Assembly (NCBI RefSeq): GCF_000828575.1
Contig: NZ_AP011952.1
Coordinates: 1,269,001-1,333,000 of the forward strand
Direction: 5' to 3'
Length of the DNA stretch: 64,000 nucleotides
Origin: Methanothermobacter sp. CaT2
Lineage (GTDB): Archaea; Methanobacteriota; Methanobacteria; Methanobacteriales; Methanothermobacteraceae
In this document: in pieces, positions 1-10,550 of the stretch
How the letters are laid out: every line of letters begins with the position of its first letter
How positions within the stretch are numbered: position 1 is the stretch's first letter
The notes under the pieces: generated by a model
Database searches by the model: none
What the model saw: the letters and a program-made list of their open reading frames with translations, nothing else
Told to the model about the DNA's origin: nothing
Translations under genes and position numbers: made by a program

Positions 1-377
1 TTGAAATGGGATGCATATACCTCATGGAGGAGAAAAGGGAACTCCAGCTCAGGGTTCAGAGGAACCTGCCAGAAACACTCAGCAGAATGTGCATGGCCGG
101 GGCCTTCACAGACCTCTTTGAGAGGTCCATTGAGAAGGAGGGGGTTATATACATAACCTCTGAGTCGCCTGAATACCGCATGATACATGAGTCCATAAGG
201 AGAAACAATATAAGAACAATTCTAATGATCCCGATTAAGTTTTCAGGGGAGATAACAGGAATCTTAAACCTGGCAAGTTACAGTGTTAAACCCTACAACA
301 GGATAAGCCTTGAGAACATTTCATCAATAGGGCTTCAGCTTGGAAGCGCCCTCCAGAGGAAAAGTTATAACTTATAA
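1..377 (+). CDS. GAF domain protein, C-terminal part (5' end outside window)
   Basis: The reading frame is already open at the window edge and ends with TAA at 375-377, so only the last ~125 residues are present. The pattern GCIYLMEE at the start, the central NIRTILMIPIKFSGEITGILNLAS and the closing amphipathic helix are typical of the second half of a GAF sensor domain. GAF domains bind small ligands or cofactors and in methanogens often belong to sensor histidine kinases or PAS/GAF proteins. No kinase or output domain follows, so here GAF is the C-terminal domain. The stop codon lies inside a 30-bp perfect palindrome shared with the convergent gene. The family call is fairly secure; the specific role is unknown. 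Confidence 0.7.
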   Translation, partial: EMGCIYLMEEKRELQLRVQRNLPETLSRMCMAGAFTDLFERSIEKEGVIYITSESPEYRMIHESIRRNNIRTILMIPIKFSGEITGILNLASYSVKPYNRISLENISSIGLQLGSALQRKSYNL

Positions 378-389
378 GTTATAACTTTT
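360..389. repeat. 30-bp perfect AT-rich palindrome between convergent genes
   Basis: This is a perfect palindrome built from two copies of AAGTTATAACTT (362-373 and 376-387) separated by AT. It holds the stop codons of both convergent genes. It could act as a bidirectional terminator, since each side ends in TTTT, or as a protein-binding site, because the same 12-mer or its halves recur near 8345, 31451 and 50758. Confidence 0.8.
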
Positions 390-1587
390 AAGGTCTGATG
401 AGGTTCATCCAGTCATCATAGACGGCATCAAGGCCACACATACCCGGGACATAGTTGGCGGCCTTGGCAGAGTCAACACCAAGGACCTCATAGCCAAGAT
501 CCTCCACAGGTGCAACCACCATGCAGGTGTCAGATACAACCATCCCACCTGCTGCCTCTATAACGTCTGTGTAGCCCATCCTGCTGGCAGCACTTCCTAT
601 GGCAGCAGAGGTGCACACCCAGAGGTCACAGGCAGGCTTATTTTTCCTTAAAAATGAGGCTATCCTCCGGATCTCATCCAGGGAACAGTGGGGGCATCCC
701 AGGCATATGAGGTCAGGATCATCATCAGTGGTGGACAGCTCCTCCCTTGCCTCCAGTATATCCCCGGTATCAACCGTAATGCTCTCCCCCGCCTCATCAG
801 GAGAGGCTTCCATGTACTCGGGTGTCACCCCATCAACATGGTAGAGTGCAACCGCACCGGACGACGCCATGGCAGCCCCAAGGGCCTTGAGGTCATCAGC
901 CGAGGGATGACCAGTGAAAGTGAAATATGGGACACCTTCACCGGCAATTTTTCCTGTAATGTAACCCAGGGCCCCGTAATCCGAGCCTGAGAGTTCACAT
1001 TCAACATCAACCCTCAGGGTGGCCCTCCGGTTCTCCTGGAGATGGTAGCCATACTCAGGGGTCTTACCGCATATGGCGGCTGCAAGGGCCCCTGGACCAC
1101 CCTCACGGTTGGTCCTGGCTCCCAGAACAGAGTTGGCATAGGAAACTGCAGAGGACTCTGACCAGGCAACATGGGAGCCCCTCAGGGGGACGTTCCCTAT
1201 GAGGTAGGGGGTGCAGGTGCAGGTGTTCATGACATCCATGGCAGAGTATGCCTCCACTATCCTTATCTGTCTACTGGCGAATTCCTCTGAGAAGCCCATC
1301 TCCCTCCATCTCTGGAGGTCCATCCCCGCAGGGTTAAGGGTACTTGCAACCTTCACTCCGGCACCCCTGGCACGGAGGTCCTCCAGGTATTCAAGACCGG
1401 CGTCCCCTATTGTCTTGTAGGATACCCCTGAAACCTGGGCAGAGGATATGTCAACCATCCTCTCAGCACCATAGATATCACCCAGGGCAACAAGTATCTC
1501 CATACTCTGCTGGACCGTCTCACCGAATTCACCATCATACATCCTCTCTTCTGTCCTATCAAGGTACACTTTTCCAACCCCACACAT
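388..1587 (-). CDS. Aconitase X catalytic protein (phosphomevalonate dehydratase large subunit-like, DUF521)
   Basis: A 399-residue protein matching the aconitase X large-subunit family. Cysteines likely to bind the FeS cluster are visible in NTCTCTP (C123, C125), LGCPHC (C298, C301) and near SDTC (C355). In archaea the large and small AcnX subunits form phosphomevalonate dehydratase, which makes trans-anhydromevalonate 5-phosphate for isoprenoid lipids. That fits an archaeon, but the small subunit is not in this window. The ATG at 1587 has only a weak ribosome site. A GTG at 1569 (giving [10 protein letters not shown]) matches the usual N-terminus of the family and may be the true start. It lies just downstream of the RecJ gene, probably in one operon. 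Confidence 0.8.
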   Translation of the reverse strand: MCGVGKVYLDRTEERMYDGEFGETVQQSMEILVALGDIYGAERMVDISSAQVSGVSYKTIGDAGLEYLEDLRARGAGVKVASTLNPAGMDLQRWREMGFSEEFASRQIRIVEAYSAMDVMNTCTCTPYLIGNVPLRGSHVAWSESSAVSYANSVLGARTNREGGPGALAAAICGKTPEYGYHLQENRRATLRVDVECELSGSDYGALGYITGKIAGEGVPYFTFTGHPSADDLKALGAAMASSGAVALYHVDGVTPEYMEASPDEAGESITVDTGDILEAREELSTTDDDPDLICLGCPHCSLDEIRRIASFLRKNKPACDLWVCTSAAIGSAASRMGYTDVIEAAGGMVVSDTCMVVAPVEDLGYEVLGVDSAKAANYVPGMCGLDAVYDDWMNLIRP

Positions 1588-1596
1588 GGTGTCTCT

Positions 1597-2970
1597 TCAG
1601 GGACCAGTCTGGGTCCCCAGTATCTCATCAACAAGCTGCAGAAAACTCTCCATATCCCTGTAGGGCACCATCGCCCCGGCCGCTATATCATGTCCTCCCC
1701 CGGTACCACCAAAACTTGCGGCGGCATCCCTGAGGGCAACCCCGAGGTTAACACCCCTTTCAACAGCTGGCCTGGTTGTCCTTGCAGATACCTTAACGTG
1801 CTGATCCATCCGTGAAAGTCCGAGGAGGGGGATGTCAGGGTCAAGAATTTTGAGCGAGAGTGATATGCTTGCTATGGTTCCCATGATCCCCTTGAAGGCC
1901 TTATCCTCACTGTAGATGTACTGCAGGTTCTCCAGGGTGGTGGAGCCCTCCCTCCTTATCCATGCAAGGCCCTTCACAAGCTCCTCACGGTAGTTCTTCT
2001 GGAGCTCGAGGGCCACATCAAGGGCACCTTCCCTTTCACCGAGGCACAGTCCGATTCCTATGCCATATTTACGGTTCTTTCCACAGGCATCAAGCACCCC
2101 TGCAATGTCAGAGAGGTCACCTATACTCCGGAATTCCCTGCTCGTGAATACCTCTCCGAATATCTCAGGGTTTATCCCTGTAAGTTCATCCCTCAGAACA
2201 TCCCTCTCCTCAGGGGACAGGTCAGGATATTTAACGCCATAGGATACACCTATATTCTCAAGGAAGCCCATAGAAGCCTCCATATCTCCCGTGAGGCCAG
2301 GCAGGGCCGGGTTGAATGTGTATGCAATGGAACGGTAAAGGGGCTCGGTGTACCTTGATGCCAGCTTGAGGTCACTGTGGACCTGAAGGACACCCTCTTC
2401 AACAGCCTCCTCCATGATGAACCTGTTTGCACCGGTGAATCCGTCAGTGTACTGCATGTCCCCCAAGGCACCCACAAGGGCAAGGGGGGCGGTCTTTCTG
2501 TTAAGGAGTCTCGTGGCCAGGTAGGCTGTTCCAGATGCACTGAGGTCCCTGCTGCCATCAAGGCCATGCAGATGAGGGTTTATGTGAACAACATGGGGTC
2601 CTGCCTCGAATTCAGAGGGCTGATGATGGTCAGCGACGATGACATCACCCTTCAGGCGGGATATCTCCTCAAGGTAGGCGCTTCCCATATCACAGAAAAA
2701 GAATAGGGAGTATTTCTCTCCCGACAATTTCTTAATGAACTCCTTCTTCAGCCTCGAGAGGATGGAGATGTGGAACTGACCATTCATGGATGAAATGGCC
2801 CTTGCAACAACTCCTGCGGCTGATAGACCATCTGCGTCGTTGTGAGAGATGATCCTTATTATGTTTCCCCTTTCAAGGTGCTCCTCAAGGACCTTTGAGG
2901 CCTCTGCACCCCTCTTGAGAATTGAGTCGGGGAGTTTACTTGACGAGGAGGGCTGCTTTCTGTGGGTCAT
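1597..2970 (-). CDS. Archaeal RecJ-like DHH/DHHA1 phosphoesterase
   Basis: A 457-residue protein with an N-terminal DHH domain (HNDADG near residues 43-48, then VADHHQPSE) and a C-terminal DHHA1 domain ([15 protein letters not shown]). This is the single-strand-specific exonuclease family related to bacterial RecJ and eukaryotic Cdc45; archaeal members process single-stranded nucleic acid and some associate with the replisome (GINS). The reading frame extends to a GTG at 2994, but the ATG at 2970 is preferred. Either start lies inside the end of the S15 gene, implying translational coupling. A cytoplasmic Mn2+ enzyme is expected. The exact substrate (DNA or RNA, polarity) cannot be read from sequence. 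Confidence 0.85.
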   Translation of the reverse strand: MTHRKQPSSSSKLPDSILKRGAEASKVLEEHLERGNIIRIISHNDADGLSAAGVVARAISSMNGQFHISILSRLKKEFIKKLSGEKYSLFFFCDMGSAYLEEISRLKGDVIVADHHQPSEFEAGPHVVHINPHLHGLDGSRDLSASGTAYLATRLLNRKTAPLALVGALGDMQYTDGFTGANRFIMEEAVEEGVLQVHSDLKLASRYTEPLYRSIAYTFNPALPGLTGDMEASMGFLENIGVSYGVKYPDLSPEERDVLRDELTGINPEIFGEVFTSREFRSIGDLSDIAGVLDACGKNRKYGIGIGLCLGEREGALDVALELQKNYREELVKGLAWIRREGSTTLENLQYIYSEDKAFKGIMGTIASISLSLKILDPDIPLLGLSRMDQHVKVSARTTRPAVERGVNLGVALRDAAASFGGTGGGHDIAAGAMVPYRDMESFLQLVDEILGTQTGP

Positions 2971-3337
2971 ATCTCCATCCTTCAGGAAGGACACCTTCTC
3001 TCACATAGTATTTGACAAGGCGCCTTATCTTTGATTCAACGATCTGAAGGCCCCTCCTTGTGTGGAGGTCCTTTGGGTGTTCCTTAAGGTGATCCCTTAT
3101 GTTAACAGCCTTCCTTATGAGATTCATGAGGTCCTCAGGGTATTCAGGTTTCATTTCATGCTTCTCAAGTATCTGTGTTATTTTAAGCCCTGTAACGGCC
3201 TTTACGCTGGGTATGCCGTGCTGGTCCCTCAGTATTATACCTATTTTGCTGGTGGAGTTACCCTCCCTGTATAGTTTGACTATAAGATCCTCTATTTCTT
3301 CATTTGAGTATTCAACCCAATCAGGTTTTAGAGACAT
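2936..3337 (-). CDS. rpsO: 30S ribosomal protein S15 (uS15), archaeal type
   Basis: A 133-residue archaeal/eukaryotic-type uS15: N-terminal extension ([19 protein letters not shown]), then the 16S rRNA-binding helical core, ending [20 protein letters not shown]. The ATG at 3337 follows GAGGTG with a 5-base spacer; an in-frame TTG sits one codon earlier. Its ATG overlaps the TGA of the XTPase gene by one base (TGATG), and its 3' end overlaps the recJ-like gene, so XTPase, S15 and RecJ form a tightly coupled minus-strand cluster. Confidence 0.95.
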   Translation of the reverse strand: MSLKPDWVEYSNEEIEDLIVKLYREGNSTSKIGIILRDQHGIPSVKAVTGLKITQILEKHEMKPEYPEDLMNLIRKAVNIRDHLKEHPKDLHTRRGLQIVESKIRRLVKYYVREGVLPEGWRYDPQKAALLVK

Positions 3338-3900
3338 CAAATCACCTCATAATTTTCAATGTACCATTCTGCAAATTTTTTAAGGGCCCTGCTTCGATGC
3401 GAAAACCTGTTCTTCTCTGAGGTACTGAGTTCTCCGAAGCTTTTATCCATCCCTTCAGGATAGAATAACGGGTCGAAGGCGAAACCCATTGTTCCGCGCT
3501 CCTCAGTACCTATACGTCCCTTCACCACGCCTAAAAAAACCTCGGGTTCGGAGTTGGGGGTGCAGAACCCAACAGCCGACCTGAACTCGGCGTAGCGATC
3601 TTCAACATTTTCCATGAGCTTTAATATGCCACGGTTTCCTATGGTATCCTGTACATAGGCAGAATAGGGTCCTGGAAACCATTTAAGAGCCCTTATAAAT
3701 AGTCCTGCGTCCTCAACGATCACAGGACCATCCATGATCCTGGCAGCATGTTCTGCACCGTAGCGGGCCACCTCCTCAAGTGTTCCCTGAAGTTCCGGGT
3801 AGCCCAGATCAGCATGCATCAGTTCTATTCCAGTACCATGGAATATCTTCTCTGCCTCAGATAACTTGTGTTTATTACCAGTTATAAATGTTACCTTCAT
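3337..3900 (-). CDS. rdgB: XTP/dITP pyrophosphatase (RdgB/HAM1 family)
   Basis: A 187-residue protein with the HAM1 signature: N-terminal [15 protein letters not shown], the metal-binding VEDAGLFI, and the C-terminal [11 protein letters not shown] and [13 protein letters not shown] motifs. It hydrolyses non-canonical purine nucleotides (XTP, dITP, ITP) to monophosphates, cleaning the nucleotide pool. Length is normal for the family. The start ATG is preceded by GGAGGTTCATC. It is the first gene after Kae1-Bud32, 52 bases downstream, and is coupled to rpsO. Confidence 0.93.
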   Translation of the reverse strand: MKVTFITGNKHKLSEAEKIFHGTGIELMHADLGYPELQGTLEEVARYGAEHAARIMDGPVIVEDAGLFIRALKWFPGPYSAYVQDTIGNRGILKLMENVEDRYAEFRSAVGFCTPNSEPEVFLGVVKGRIGTEERGTMGFAFDPLFYPEGMDKSFGELSTSEKNRFSHRSRALKKFAEWYIENYEVI

Positions 3901-3952
3901 GATGAACCTCCTCAGTCAGTGTATTCAGGGGGTTTAGTATGTAATTCTGAGC

Positions 3953-5557
<1,605 letters not shown>

Positions 5558-5645
5558 TTAATTAACCACCTGTGACCCTGCTCCTTCTGGAGTGTAACTA
5601 ATTTATGTATCTCCGGTTATAACTATTGTATCGTTGGAAAGGTGA

Positions 5646-6725
5646 ATGGAAATGTTTGATGGACTGAAGATCTATGGTTCTGGCAATTACCTTGAAGGTG
5701 TTACTGACAGGGATTCCCTGTTCATCTGCGCCGTTGCAACAACCGAGACATCAAGAATCCCGGGAATAACAGGGGCAGGAGCAAGCCCCGAACTCACAGA
5801 GTACACTCCAGCAGCTGATGTTGAACTCATAGTTCATGATGCCCCCAGGTGTCTTCCTGAGATACCCCAGACCATCGTGGAGGGGGAGGCAGCCCCCACA
5901 CCGGCTGTGATAACCAAGGCGGCCCTGGAACTTGCAGAGGTCCCCTTCATGGTCGCCGATGCAGGCGCCTCGGTTAAACCTGATGTTCCCTATATAAACA
6001 TTAACTCCGAACCCGGAGGTGATATAAGGACAGGGAGGGCGGTCACCGAACCTCAAAGGATATATGAGAGGGGGTTGATGGTTGGAAGGACCCTCTCCTC
6101 CCTCACAGAGCATCTGGTGGTGGGTGAGAGCACACCGGCAGGTACAACAACTGCCCTGGGCGTTTTAACGGCCCTGGGATATGATGCTGATTTCAGGGTC
6201 AGCGCCAGCATGCCCCACAACCCACATGACCTCAAGAGGGAGGTTGTGATGGCAGGACTCAGTAATGCAGGGATCGAGAAGGGGGACTGTTCCAGGGAAC
6301 CCTTCAGGGCAGTGGAGGCAGTGGGGGACCCCATGATACCTGCGGTTGCAGGGATATGCATGGGCAGCACTGTACCGGTGACCCTTGCAGGGGGTACCCA
6401 GATGACAGCGGTCTGCGCCCTTATGAGGGCCATTGACCCGGACTTCGACTTTTCAGATACAGCAATTGCAACGACCATATTCGTTGCCGAGGACAGCACC
6501 TCCGATATAAACAGGATAGCAGAGCAGATAGGTGATATTGACATCTATGCGGTTGACCCGGACTTCGGGTCTGCCTCGCACAGGGGGCTCCATGAGTACC
6601 TCAACGGTTCTGTGAAGGAGGGTGTTGGGGCCGGCGGCGCCATGCTACTGGCACTTCTCCATGGCATACCCGTTGAAATGGTGAGGGAGCGTATCGAGGA
6701 ACTCTGCAATACAATACTGGCCTGA
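5646..6725 (+). CDS. CobT-like phosphoribosyltransferase family protein (UPF0284)
   Basis: A 359-residue protein of the archaeal family related to nicotinate-nucleotide:dimethylbenzimidazole phosphoribosyltransferase. Family traits include the alternating glycine-rich segments (GITGAGASPEL, INSEPGGDIRTGRAV) and VGESTPAGTTTALGVL, and C-terminal GVGAGGAMLLALLHGIPVE. Bacterial CobT builds the lower ligand of cobamides; archaeal homologs are suspected of a similar or altered role, but the lower-ligand substrate is not predictable here. ATG 5646 follows GGAAAGGTGA. A second in-frame ATG lies two codons on. The next gene follows within 25 bases and probably shares the transcript. Confidence 0.8.
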   Translation: MEMFDGLKIYGSGNYLEGVTDRDSLFICAVATTETSRIPGITGAGASPELTEYTPAADVELIVHDAPRCLPEIPQTIVEGEAAPTPAVITKAALELAEVPFMVADAGASVKPDVPYININSEPGGDIRTGRAVTEPQRIYERGLMVGRTLSSLTEHLVVGESTPAGTTTALGVLTALGYDADFRVSASMPHNPHDLKREVVMAGLSNAGIEKGDCSREPFRAVEAVGDPMIPAVAGICMGSTVPVTLAGGTQMTAVCALMRAIDPDFDFSDTAIATTIFVAEDSTSDINRIAEQIGDIDIYAVDPDFGSASHRGLHEYLNGSVKEGVGAGGAMLLALLHGIPVEMVRERIEELCNTILA

Positions 6726-6747
6726 AATCCTTTAATGGAGGTTCCAG

Positions 6748-7389
6748 ATGACTTCAGGGTCCCGCTGGGATGGGATCATCCCACACCCTGGAATTCTTGC
6801 CTTTGCAATGGCACTCTACATTCTTGGCTTTGTACTGGATGCCTCGGGAAGACCACTGGCCTATGGGTTCCTCACAGGGGACATGGTGGTCCACTTCTCC
6901 ACATTCCCTGGTCTCAGGGAGCAGTTCATCGATTACCTGTTAGCAACTGCGTTCTGGATATTCATATCAAACATAACCCAGGTTACAGTCTTCATATTCT
7001 CCCTGGCAACATTTTATCCTGTTCTTAAGATGTTCGTCCTTGCAGGGGCCATCTTACATAACCTTCTGGTGAGGTGGGGTGTCAGGGGGCTCCTGATCTA
7101 TGCGGGGACACTGCACCTGCACCTTGAGGTCACAGGGTGCCTACTTTCACTTCAGGCAGCCCTTGTATTTGTGAGGTCCCTCCTCGGGGCCATCCAGCAC
7201 AGGTCCAGACGACCTCTCGTCACAGCCCTCAGGGAGAACCTTGCATACCTTATCCCACTTATAATACTTTTATTCGCCATTGCAGCAATTCTGGAGGTCT
7301 TCTGGAGTACCTGGTGGGTTTATAACCTCACCCATGGACCGGTATCATGGAGATACTTCTATACCCATGTATTCTCTGTGGAACTCTGA
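6748..7389 (+). CDS. SpoIIM/DUF95-like integral membrane protein
   Basis: A 213-residue protein with about five hydrophobic segments. The segment HLHLEVTGCLLSLQAAL followed by a basic loop, and the late FAIAAILEVFWSTWW, resemble the stage II sporulation protein M family, widespread in archaea despite the name. GGAGGTTCCAG precedes the ATG at 6748. It probably shares a transcript with the CobT-like gene, but this does not by itself link it to cobamide metabolism. Function unknown; the family assignment is moderately confident. Confidence 0.55.
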   Translation: MTSGSRWDGIIPHPGILAFAMALYILGFVLDASGRPLAYGFLTGDMVVHFSTFPGLREQFIDYLLATAFWIFISNITQVTVFIFSLATFYPVLKMFVLAGAILHNLLVRWGVRGLLIYAGTLHLHLEVTGCLLSLQAALVFVRSLLGAIQHRSRRPLVTALRENLAYLIPLIILLFAIAAILEVFWSTWWVYNLTHGPVSWRYFYTHVFSVEL

Positions 7390-7501
7390 TTTTTAATCGA
7401 TTCAGGAGCTTGGTATCTGAAACCCTTTAACCTTTATGCATCTGCTTTAAGAAAATGAACAGCTTTGAATAAAAAAAGGTGGTGCGGATACGTCTTCACC
7501 A

Positions 7502-8332
7502 TTAGATGAGGGCGGCTGCAAGGATCAGGATACCCAGTGCCCAGCAGTAGTAGGCGAATATGTAGAGGTCCCTCTCCTTTATGAGTTTAAGGAGGAACTT
7601 TATGGCTATGTAACCTGACACAGCCGCTGCAGCAAACCCTGCAACCATGCTGGCACCCAGGAGGTCCATTCCGGCTCCAATGTCCTTGACCTGGATGAGG
7701 GCGGCCCCGAGTATCGCGGGTATGGAGAGGAGGAAGCTGTACCTTGCTGCAAGTTCCCTCTCAAAGCCGAGAAACAGGCCCGCAGAGATTGTTGCACCTG
7801 AACGTGATATGCCGGGTGCTATGGCAAGGGCCTGGGCACACCCTATTATGAGTGACTCCCTGACACCGAGTTTTTCAACTGGAAGCTTCTTCCTCACACG
7901 CCTGCTGATATTCTCTGATCCCCACAGCAGAAAGCCTGTGACCAGCAGGAAGAATCCCACGGCGGTTAAACTGCTGAAAAGTGACTCAAAGAAGTCCTTG
8001 AACAGTACACCAGCAAGGCCGGCCGGCACAGTACCGATGATCACCATCCAGGCAAGCCTCTTGAAGGGATCCTCAATGATTCCCCTCCTGAATCTACCTG
8101 CGGGGATGTCCCTCAGACTTGAGAGGAAGGCCCCCAGCATGTGAACTATATCGTTCCAGAAGTATCCAACGACAGCCACCAGTGTGCCCACATGCAGCAC
8201 GGTGTCGAATGCAAGGCTGGAGCTAACACCCATAAGTTCCGGCACCAGCACCAGGTGGCCTGAGCTGCTTACTGGCAGGAATTCGGTCAAACCCTGCACT
8301 GTTCCAATGACTATGGCCTGAAAAACGTCCAT
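7502..8332 (-). CDS. uppP: Undecaprenyl-diphosphatase-type polyprenyl pyrophosphatase UppP (BacA family)
   Basis: A 276-residue polytopic membrane protein with both family signatures: GLTEFLPVSSSGHLVL near the N-terminus and PGISRSGATISAGLF in the middle. UppP dephosphorylates polyprenyl diphosphate, recycling the lipid carrier for cell-wall polymers and glycoproteins; in this lineage that would serve pseudomurein and glycan export. The reading frame extends upstream to 8362, but the ATG at 8332 follows GTGAT with a 4-base spacer. The promoter carries a TAACTTATAAGTTA palindrome. The gene lies 44 bases after ilvE, with its own promoter-like sequence. Confidence 0.92.
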   Translation of the reverse strand: MDVFQAIVIGTVQGLTEFLPVSSSGHLVLVPELMGVSSSLAFDTVLHVGTLVAVVGYFWNDIVHMLGAFLSSLRDIPAGRFRRGIIEDPFKRLAWMVIIGTVPAGLAGVLFKDFFESLFSSLTAVGFFLLVTGFLLWGSENISRRVRKKLPVEKLGVRESLIIGCAQALAIAPGISRSGATISAGLFLGFERELAARYSFLLSIPAILGAALIQVKDIGAGMDLLGASMVAGFAAAAVSGYIAIKFLLKLIKERDLYIFAYYCWALGILILAAALI

Positions 8333-8344
8333 GAACATCACTTT

Positions 8345-8369
8345 TAACTTATAAGTTATCACTTATAAC
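8345..8369. promoter_or_regulatory. TAACTTATAAGTTA palindrome in the uppP promoter
   Basis: A perfect 14-bp palindrome (8345-8358) followed by a further half-site ACTTATAAC (8361-8369). On the minus strand the run GGTTATAAG is a plausible TATA element 30-40 bases before the uppP start, so a protein binding here would cover the promoter. It is the same motif as at 360, 31451 and 50758. Confidence 0.5.
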
Positions 8370-8376
8370 CTCGTCA

Positions 8377-9297
8377 TCAGATGTAGGTGAGCCATCCGAA
8401 GCTGTCCTCTGTCTCTGCCCTGATTATCCTGAAGAACTCATCCTGCAGCAGCTTTGTCACGGGACCCCTTCGCCCGGCACCTATCTCTATGCCATCAACT
8501 GATCTGATGGGTGTTATCTCTACGGCTGTACCTGTGAAGAAGGCCTCATCTGCGATGTAGAGCATCTCCCTGGTTATGGGTTCCTCATGCACGGTAACAC
8601 CCTCGGTCCTGGCTATCTTTATTACGGAGTCCCTTGTTATCCCCCTCAGAAGGGATGATGAAACAGGGGGGGTGTAAATTTCACCCTCACTGACGAGGAA
8701 TATGTTCTCCCCGCTACCCTCACTTATGTAGCCATGGTAGTCCAGCATTATGGCCTCATCATAGCCGTGTCTCACAGCCTCCATCTTGGCAAGCTGTGAG
8801 TTGAGGTAGTTACCGCCGGCCTTTGCCATGTTGGGCATTGTGTTTGGTGCCATCCTCCGCCAGGTTGAAACACCAGCATCGACACCAACCTCAAGGGCCT
8901 CTGCACCCAGATAGGCCCCCCATTCCCAGGCAGCCACAGCGACGTCCACTGGGCAGTTCACCGGGTGAACACCCATCTCACCGTATCCCCGGAATACCAC
9001 GGGTCTTATATAGCACTCCTCAAGTCCGTTCTCCCTGACGGTCTCAACTATGGCATCAGATATCTGATCCTGGGTGTAGGGTATGTCCATCCGGTATATC
9101 TTTGCAGAATCAAAAAGGCGTTTAACATGCTCCCGCAAACGGAAGATGGCTGACCCCTTACTGTTCCTGTAGCACCTTATTCCCTCAAAGACAGATGATC
9201 CATAATGCACAACATGTGAGAGTACGTGGACGGTGGCTTCTTCCCATTCAACCATTTCACCGTTTAACCATATCTTTCCACTGGCTTCGCATGACAT
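8377..9297 (-). CDS. ilvE: Branched-chain amino acid aminotransferase
   Basis: A 306-residue fold-type IV PLP enzyme. N-terminal [13 protein letters not shown], the PLP-binding lysine K159 in [13 protein letters not shown], and the C-terminal [11 protein letters not shown] and GITRDSVI motifs are diagnostic. It catalyses the last step of valine, leucine and isoleucine synthesis. It stands apart from ilvBNC and ilvD in the window. Its promoter region (9298-9440) contains a duplicated inverted repeat flanking TATA-like sequence, suggesting its own regulation. Confidence 0.95.
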   Translation of the reverse strand: MSCEASGKIWLNGEMVEWEEATVHVLSHVVHYGSSVFEGIRCYRNSKGSAIFRLREHVKRLFDSAKIYRMDIPYTQDQISDAIVETVRENGLEECYIRPVVFRGYGEMGVHPVNCPVDVAVAAWEWGAYLGAEALEVGVDAGVSTWRRMAPNTMPNMAKAGGNYLNSQLAKMEAVRHGYDEAIMLDYHGYISEGSGENIFLVSEGEIYTPPVSSSLLRGITRDSVIKIARTEGVTVHEEPITREMLYIADEAFFTGTAVEITPIRSVDGIEIGAGRRGPVTKLLQDEFFRIIRAETEDSFGWLTYI

Positions 9298-9324
9298 GAT
9301 AATAACCTCAGGTGATTTACTAGG

Positions 9325-9434
9325 ATAGGTTATGGTTGGAGGCCTATATAATGCTCTCCATAACCGGAAAACTTTAGTGGGGTATGTTATGGTCGGAGGT
9401 TTATATTAATGCTCTCCATAACCGGAAAACTTTA
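9325..9434. repeat. Tandem ~58-bp repeat with inverted repeats around TATA-like cores (ilvE / tRNA-Val promoter region)
   Basis: Two imperfect copies, 58 bp apart. Each contains GGTTATGG (or GTTATGG) and CCATAACC (or CCATAAC) flanking a TATA-like core: arms 9328-9335/9358-9365 in copy 1 and 9386-9392/9416-9422 in copy 2. Copy 1 holds a minus-strand TATTATATAGG suited to ilvE. The end of copy 2 runs into AAAACTTTATATA, suited to the tRNA genes. The repeat probably arose by duplication of an operator-promoter unit. Confidence 0.7.
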
Positions 9435-9438
9435 TATA
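9431..9438 (+). promoter_or_regulatory. TATA box for the tRNA-Val genes
   Basis: The sequence TTTATATA lies about 30 bases before the first tRNA-Val, preceded by a purine-rich GGAAAAC that resembles a BRE. The spacing fits a transcription start just upstream of the tRNA. Confidence 0.55.
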
Positions 9439-9462
9439 TTGTGAAAATTTAAAGTCACACTG

Positions 9463-9535
<73 letters not shown>

Positions 9536-9559
9536 TTTATTATTCTTCGGGCTTCAGAG

Positions 9560-9631
<72 letters not shown>

Positions 9632-9848
9632 CTGGATTTTCATTTTTTCAGAGGCACACGCCACTCTCAAACTTATTTAATGCATTCAGTGCTCACAGGA
9701 ATATGGTCTGGAGGCAGCACTATTAAGGCAGTGCCAGGGACCGGTGCTTTTGATTATTCACCACCAAATATATTATCAATGAAAGATAAATAACAAACAG
9801 TACATTGGAATTTATTTTTCCGATGTTAGAATTTGGGGGGGGTGAAAA

Positions 9849-10469
9849 ATGTACAGATTTCTTTTGGTTGCCATGATTTTCCTTGCCATGGGCGCTGCAG
9901 CTGCCCAGGAAACTGATGACAACTTACAGGCAAATTCAGATCTTGCAGTGGACGCAGAATACCTTGATCTTGATGAAAACATTATAACCACTGCCAGCGT
10001 TGGCGATGAGGTCTTTGAGGGAGTTGCAGTCACAAACCTCGGCCCTGGAAATGCAACCGGAGTGAAGGTCGATATAACAAGGAGCAGTCAGTATCCCTTT
10101 GAGTACCTTGAACATGAGGTTTCATGGGACAGTGGGGCAAACTGGATCTACAATGATCCATCCTACGACCCATTGACCAGCCGGTGGACCATCGGGAACC
10201 TACCTGTGGGCGCGGTCTACAAACTTGTTGTGCACCAGAGGGCCACGGCGTCCGGGACCTCACAGTTCACAGCAACAATCTCAGGGGATCAGCCAGACCT
10301 CAATACCACAAACAATAATGACACTGCAACAATCATAATAAAGGAATCTCAGGAAGTTCCAGCAGCTGGAGCAGGAATGGTCCCAATGCAGGAGACAGGC
10401 GCAGCAGCAGGTTTACTTGTGGCTGGAATAGGCATACTTGGAGCAGGAATGGTTATCTCAAGAAGATAA
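9849..10469 (+). CDS. Secreted/anchored DUF11-type surface protein
   Basis: A 206-residue protein: signal peptide ending near GAAAAQE (~residue 20), one DUF11-type beta-sandwich domain (residues ~35-160: VGDEVFEGVAVTNLGPGNATGVKVDI, DNDTATI-like end), a short linker and a C-terminal hydrophobic helix rich in Gly/Ala (GAAAGLLVAGIGILGAGMV) followed by SRR, a typical archaeal surface anchor. Several N-x-T/S sequons could be glycosylated. The ATG follows a very strong GGGGGGGGTGA. DUF11 proteins are common cell-surface components in Methanobacteriales. The specific role is unknown. Confidence 0.8.
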   Translation: MYRFLLVAMIFLAMGAAAAQETDDNLQANSDLAVDAEYLDLDENIITTASVGDEVFEGVAVTNLGPGNATGVKVDITRSSQYPFEYLEHEVSWDSGANWIYNDPSYDPLTSRWTIGNLPVGAVYKLVVHQRATASGTSQFTATISGDQPDLNTTNNNDTATIIIKESQEVPAAGAGMVPMQETGAAAGLLVAGIGILGAGMVISRR

Positions 10470-10550
10470 CCCAAAAATTTATTTTTTTGATTCAAGGTTG
10501 CTTTGCCATTGCGCATATACTGCAGATACCTGTTTTTTTGGTGACGGGAA

